Source of the DNA: Chryseolinea serpens
GTDB lineage: Bacteria > Bacteroidota > Bacteroidia > Cytophagales > Cyclobacteriaceae
Reading direction: 5' to 3'
DNA: 64,000 bases
Assembly (NCBI RefSeq): GCF_900129725.1
Contig: NZ_FQWQ01000004.1
Coordinates: forward strand, 682,001-746,000
Shown one piece after another: positions 62,327-64,000 of this stretch. Made by a program: the position numbers and the translations under genes. Each line of letters starts with the position of its first letter. Positions within the stretch are counted from its first letter, which is position 1. A model generated the notes under the pieces. That model was not told where the DNA came from and did not search any database. It saw only the letters and a list, made by a program, of their open reading frames with translations.

Positions 62327-63940
62327 TCATGCGTGCACCTTGATCTGTGGCGCGCCCATGAGGATCTCCTCCGAAGCAGAAGATGAGAACTTTTCGAAAT
62401 TCTTCAGGAACGACTCGGCCAGGAAGTTTGCCTTTTGATCATAGGCTTCCTTATCGGTCCAGGTGTTGCGCGGGTCCAGGAGCTCGGAAGGGACCTGCGG
62501 GCAACTTACCGGGTAGGCCACGCCAAAGACATCATGCGTTTTATAGTCGACCGTGTGCAACGCGCCATTCAGCGCTGCCGTGATGAGGGCGCGGGTAACT
62601 TTCAAGCTCATGCGCTTGCCCACGCCATAGGCGCCGCCGGACCAGCCGGTATTCACCAGCCACACCGTTACGCCGGCCTCTTGCATCTTGGCACTCAACA
62701 TGCCGGCATACACCGTGGGATGCAGGGGCATGAACGGCGCACCAAAGCATGCCGAGAACGTCATGGTAGGTTCCGTTACGCCTTCCTCCGTGCCCGCCAC
62801 TTTAGCCGTGTAGCCGGAGATGAAGTGGAATGCGGCCTGGCCTGGGGTGAGCTTTGAAATAGGAGGGAGCACCCCGTAAGCATCGCAGGTAAGGAAGAAT
62901 ATGTTCTTCGGGTTCAACCCAAGCGAAGGCACCGCGATGTTTGGGATGTGATGGATGGGATAACTCACCCGGGTGTTTTCTGTTTTTGAGCAGTTGGTAT
63001 AATCCACATCCGTGGTGCCGGGCTTAAAGCAAATGTTTTCTAACAAAGCACCGGAGCGAATGGCGTGGAAGATCTCGGGCTCGCGTTCTTCGTCGAGGTC
63101 GATGGTCTTCGCATAGCAGCCGCCTTCGAAATTGAAGATCACGTTGTCAGGTGTCCAGCCATGCTCATCGTCGCCGATGAGTTTGCGATCGGGATCGGCC
63201 GACAAGGTGGTCTTGCCCGTACCCGACAAGCCAAAGAAAATAGCGGTGTCACCGCTCTTGCCGGTGTTGGCAGAACAGTGCATGGACAACACGTTTTTCT
63301 GATGGGGTAAAATAAAGTTCAACGCCGTGAACACACCTTTCTTGATCTCGCCCGTGTAGCCGGAGCCGCCAATGAGGATGATCTTGCGTTTGAAGTCGAT
63401 GATGGAAAAGTTGTGTTGCCGCGTGCCGTCCGTGGCGGGATCGGCATGGAAGCCCGGCGCGTTGAGCACGTGCCATTCGGCGGAGAACGTTTTCAGCTCG
63501 CGTTCCCAGGGACGCAGAAACATATTATGGACAAATAAATTAGACCACGCATACTCCGTGATCACCCGCAGGTTCATGCGATAGCGCGGATCGGCGCAGG
63601 CATAAACATCGCGCACATAAAATTCCTTGCCGTTGAAGTAGGCGATCATCTTGGCATAGAGCCGGTCGAAATTGGCGGGTGAAAAGGGGATGTTGAAGTT
63701 GTTCCACCACACCGCGTCGGTGGTCAGTTCGTCTTTGACGGTGAACTTGTCTTTGGGTGACCTGCCGGTAAATTCACCGGTGTTTACAGTAACAGCGCCG
63801 TTGCTGGCGAGGGCAACCTGGCCTTCGTTCAACGCACGGGCGGCGAGTTGTTCGGGGGGTAAATTCCAGTGCGCCTTCCCCTCCTCAATGCCGAGGTCTT
63901 CGACCGAGGCATCGGCCGGTTTTATTCCGAGTTCTTGCAT
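62327..63940 (-). CDS. pckA: phosphoenolpyruvate carboxykinase (ATP)
   Basis: Cytoplasmic enzyme of gluconeogenesis, turning oxaloacetate and ATP into phosphoenolpyruvate, CO2 and ADP (or running the reverse, CO2-fixing reaction). The 537 residues carry the ATP-type hallmarks: NTGEFTGRSPKDKFTV, the P-loop FFGLSGTGKTTLSADPDR, DDEHGWTPDNVI, and KRMSLKVTRALITAAL. The full family length is present, starting at ATG 63940 (MQELGIKPADASVEDLGIEE). It has its own consensus promoter and terminator and stands alone. Its CO2/bicarbonate substrate links it loosely to the SulP/carbonic anhydrase operon at the other end of the window. Confidence 0.97.
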   Translation of the reverse strand: MQELGIKPADASVEDLGIEEGKAHWNLPPEQLAARALNEGQVALASNGAVTVNTGEFTGRSPKDKFTVKDELTTDAVWWNNFNIPFSPANFDRLYAKMIAYFNGKEFYVRDVYACADPRYRMNLRVITEYAWSNLFVHNMFLRPWERELKTFSAEWHVLNAPGFHADPATDGTRQHNFSIIDFKRKIILIGGSGYTGEIKKGVFTALNFILPHQKNVLSMHCSANTGKSGDTAIFFGLSGTGKTTLSADPDRKLIGDDEHGWTPDNVIFNFEGGCYAKTIDLDEEREPEIFHAIRSGALLENICFKPGTTDVDYTNCSKTENTRVSYPIHHIPNIAVPSLGLNPKNIFFLTCDAYGVLPPISKLTPGQAAFHFISGYTAKVAGTEEGVTEPTMTFSACFGAPFMPLHPTVYAGMLSAKMQEAGVTVWLVNTGWSGGAYGVGKRMSLKVTRALITAALNGALHTVDYKTHDVFGVAYPVSCPQVPSELLDPRNTWTDKEAYDQKANFLAESFLKNFEKFSSSASEEILMGAPQIKVHA

Positions 63941-63963
63941 GATAAATGGGTTAATGAGTTGCT

Positions 63964-63993
63964 CAAAGATACCTCAATTTTATACCATTTCAA
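63964..63993 (-). promoter_or_regulatory. consensus Bacteroidota promoter of pckA (TTG-N19-TATCTTTG)
   Basis: On the minus strand TTG (plus 63991-63993), exactly 19 bases, then TATCTTTG (plus 63964-63971). It lies 24 bases before the pckA ATG. All three features, both boxes and the spacing, match the phylum consensus. Confidence 0.88.
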
Positions 63994-64000
63994 TCGTTTG

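Noticed and set aside
1-64000. CRISPR arrays, tRNA, rRNA, riboswitches, transposases and prophage genes
   Set aside because: Looked for but not seen: no regularly spaced repeat-spacer units, no cloverleaf with TTCGAAT-like arm, no ribosomal sequence, and no DDE or tyrosine recombinase protein.

Overview
The window looks like a chromosomal stretch of a Bacteroidota bacterium, most likely of the order Cytophagales (Chryseolinea/Ohtaekwangia-like; the genus is inference). The grounds are promoter boxes of the form TTG-N19-TAnnTTTG upstream of several genes, a TonB-dependent receptor with a carboxypeptidase-like plug extension, type IX secretion (T9SS) and gliding-type C-terminal domains on two large secreted proteins, FISUMP and lipobox lipoproteins, LytS/LytTR regulation, and the families DUF4184, DUF3667 and PycTM. 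Base composition is fairly GC-rich for the phylum, by eye. I saw no rRNA, tRNA, CRISPR array, transposase or prophage structural gene.

Layout. 1-6.4 kb: the 3' end of urocanate hydratase, a small outer-membrane barrel protein, tyrS, and a SulP anion transporter/beta-carbonic anhydrase operon. 6.5-9.4 kb: a MazG-like nucleotide pyrophosphohydrolase, two overlapping small membrane proteins, two small conserved-looking minus-strand ORFs, and a membrane protein with a CxxC/CxxC tail. 9.6-15.9 kb: a C-terminal processing protease, a non-coding tract carrying TTGTTGGTG palindromes around a 57-residue ORF, and a one-chain TerB/ABC transporter. 15.9-19.6 kb: small lipoproteins and hypothetical proteins, looser in composition. 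19.8-28.0 kb: an MHS-family transporter, then a tight cluster of three AhpD-like (CxxCxxxH) proteins with a TonB-dependent receptor and an MFS transporter. 28.2-41.7 kb: DUF4184 plus DNA ligase D, a TPR protein, TetR plus ABC1 kinase, DUF7010, an alpha/beta hydrolase, a LytS/LytTR two-component pair, Ku, another TPR protein, DUF3667 and a HEAT-like protein. 41.8-64 kb: an HD-PycTM protein, a phosphoesterase/outer-membrane-barrel giant, a gliding-type SBBP/PKD protein, an M61 peptidase, a cupin, a response regulator/PAS-kinase pair, a second phosphoesterase, a DUF1801 protein, an esterase-PKD T9SS cargo protein with an internal duplication, and pckA.

Genes that probably work together: SulP with carbonic anhydrase (bicarbonate supply); LigD with Ku (end joining, encoded about 7.4 kb apart); the AhpD/TonB/MFS cluster (uptake or export of an unknown small molecule with thiol-redox or peroxide chemistry); LytS with LytTR; and the response regulator with its PAS kinase. 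The most unusual items are the AhpD-trio operon, the HD-PycTM protein with no cyclase nearby, the phosphoesterase/barrel fusion with a possible kinase-like middle region, and the palindromic repeat tract.
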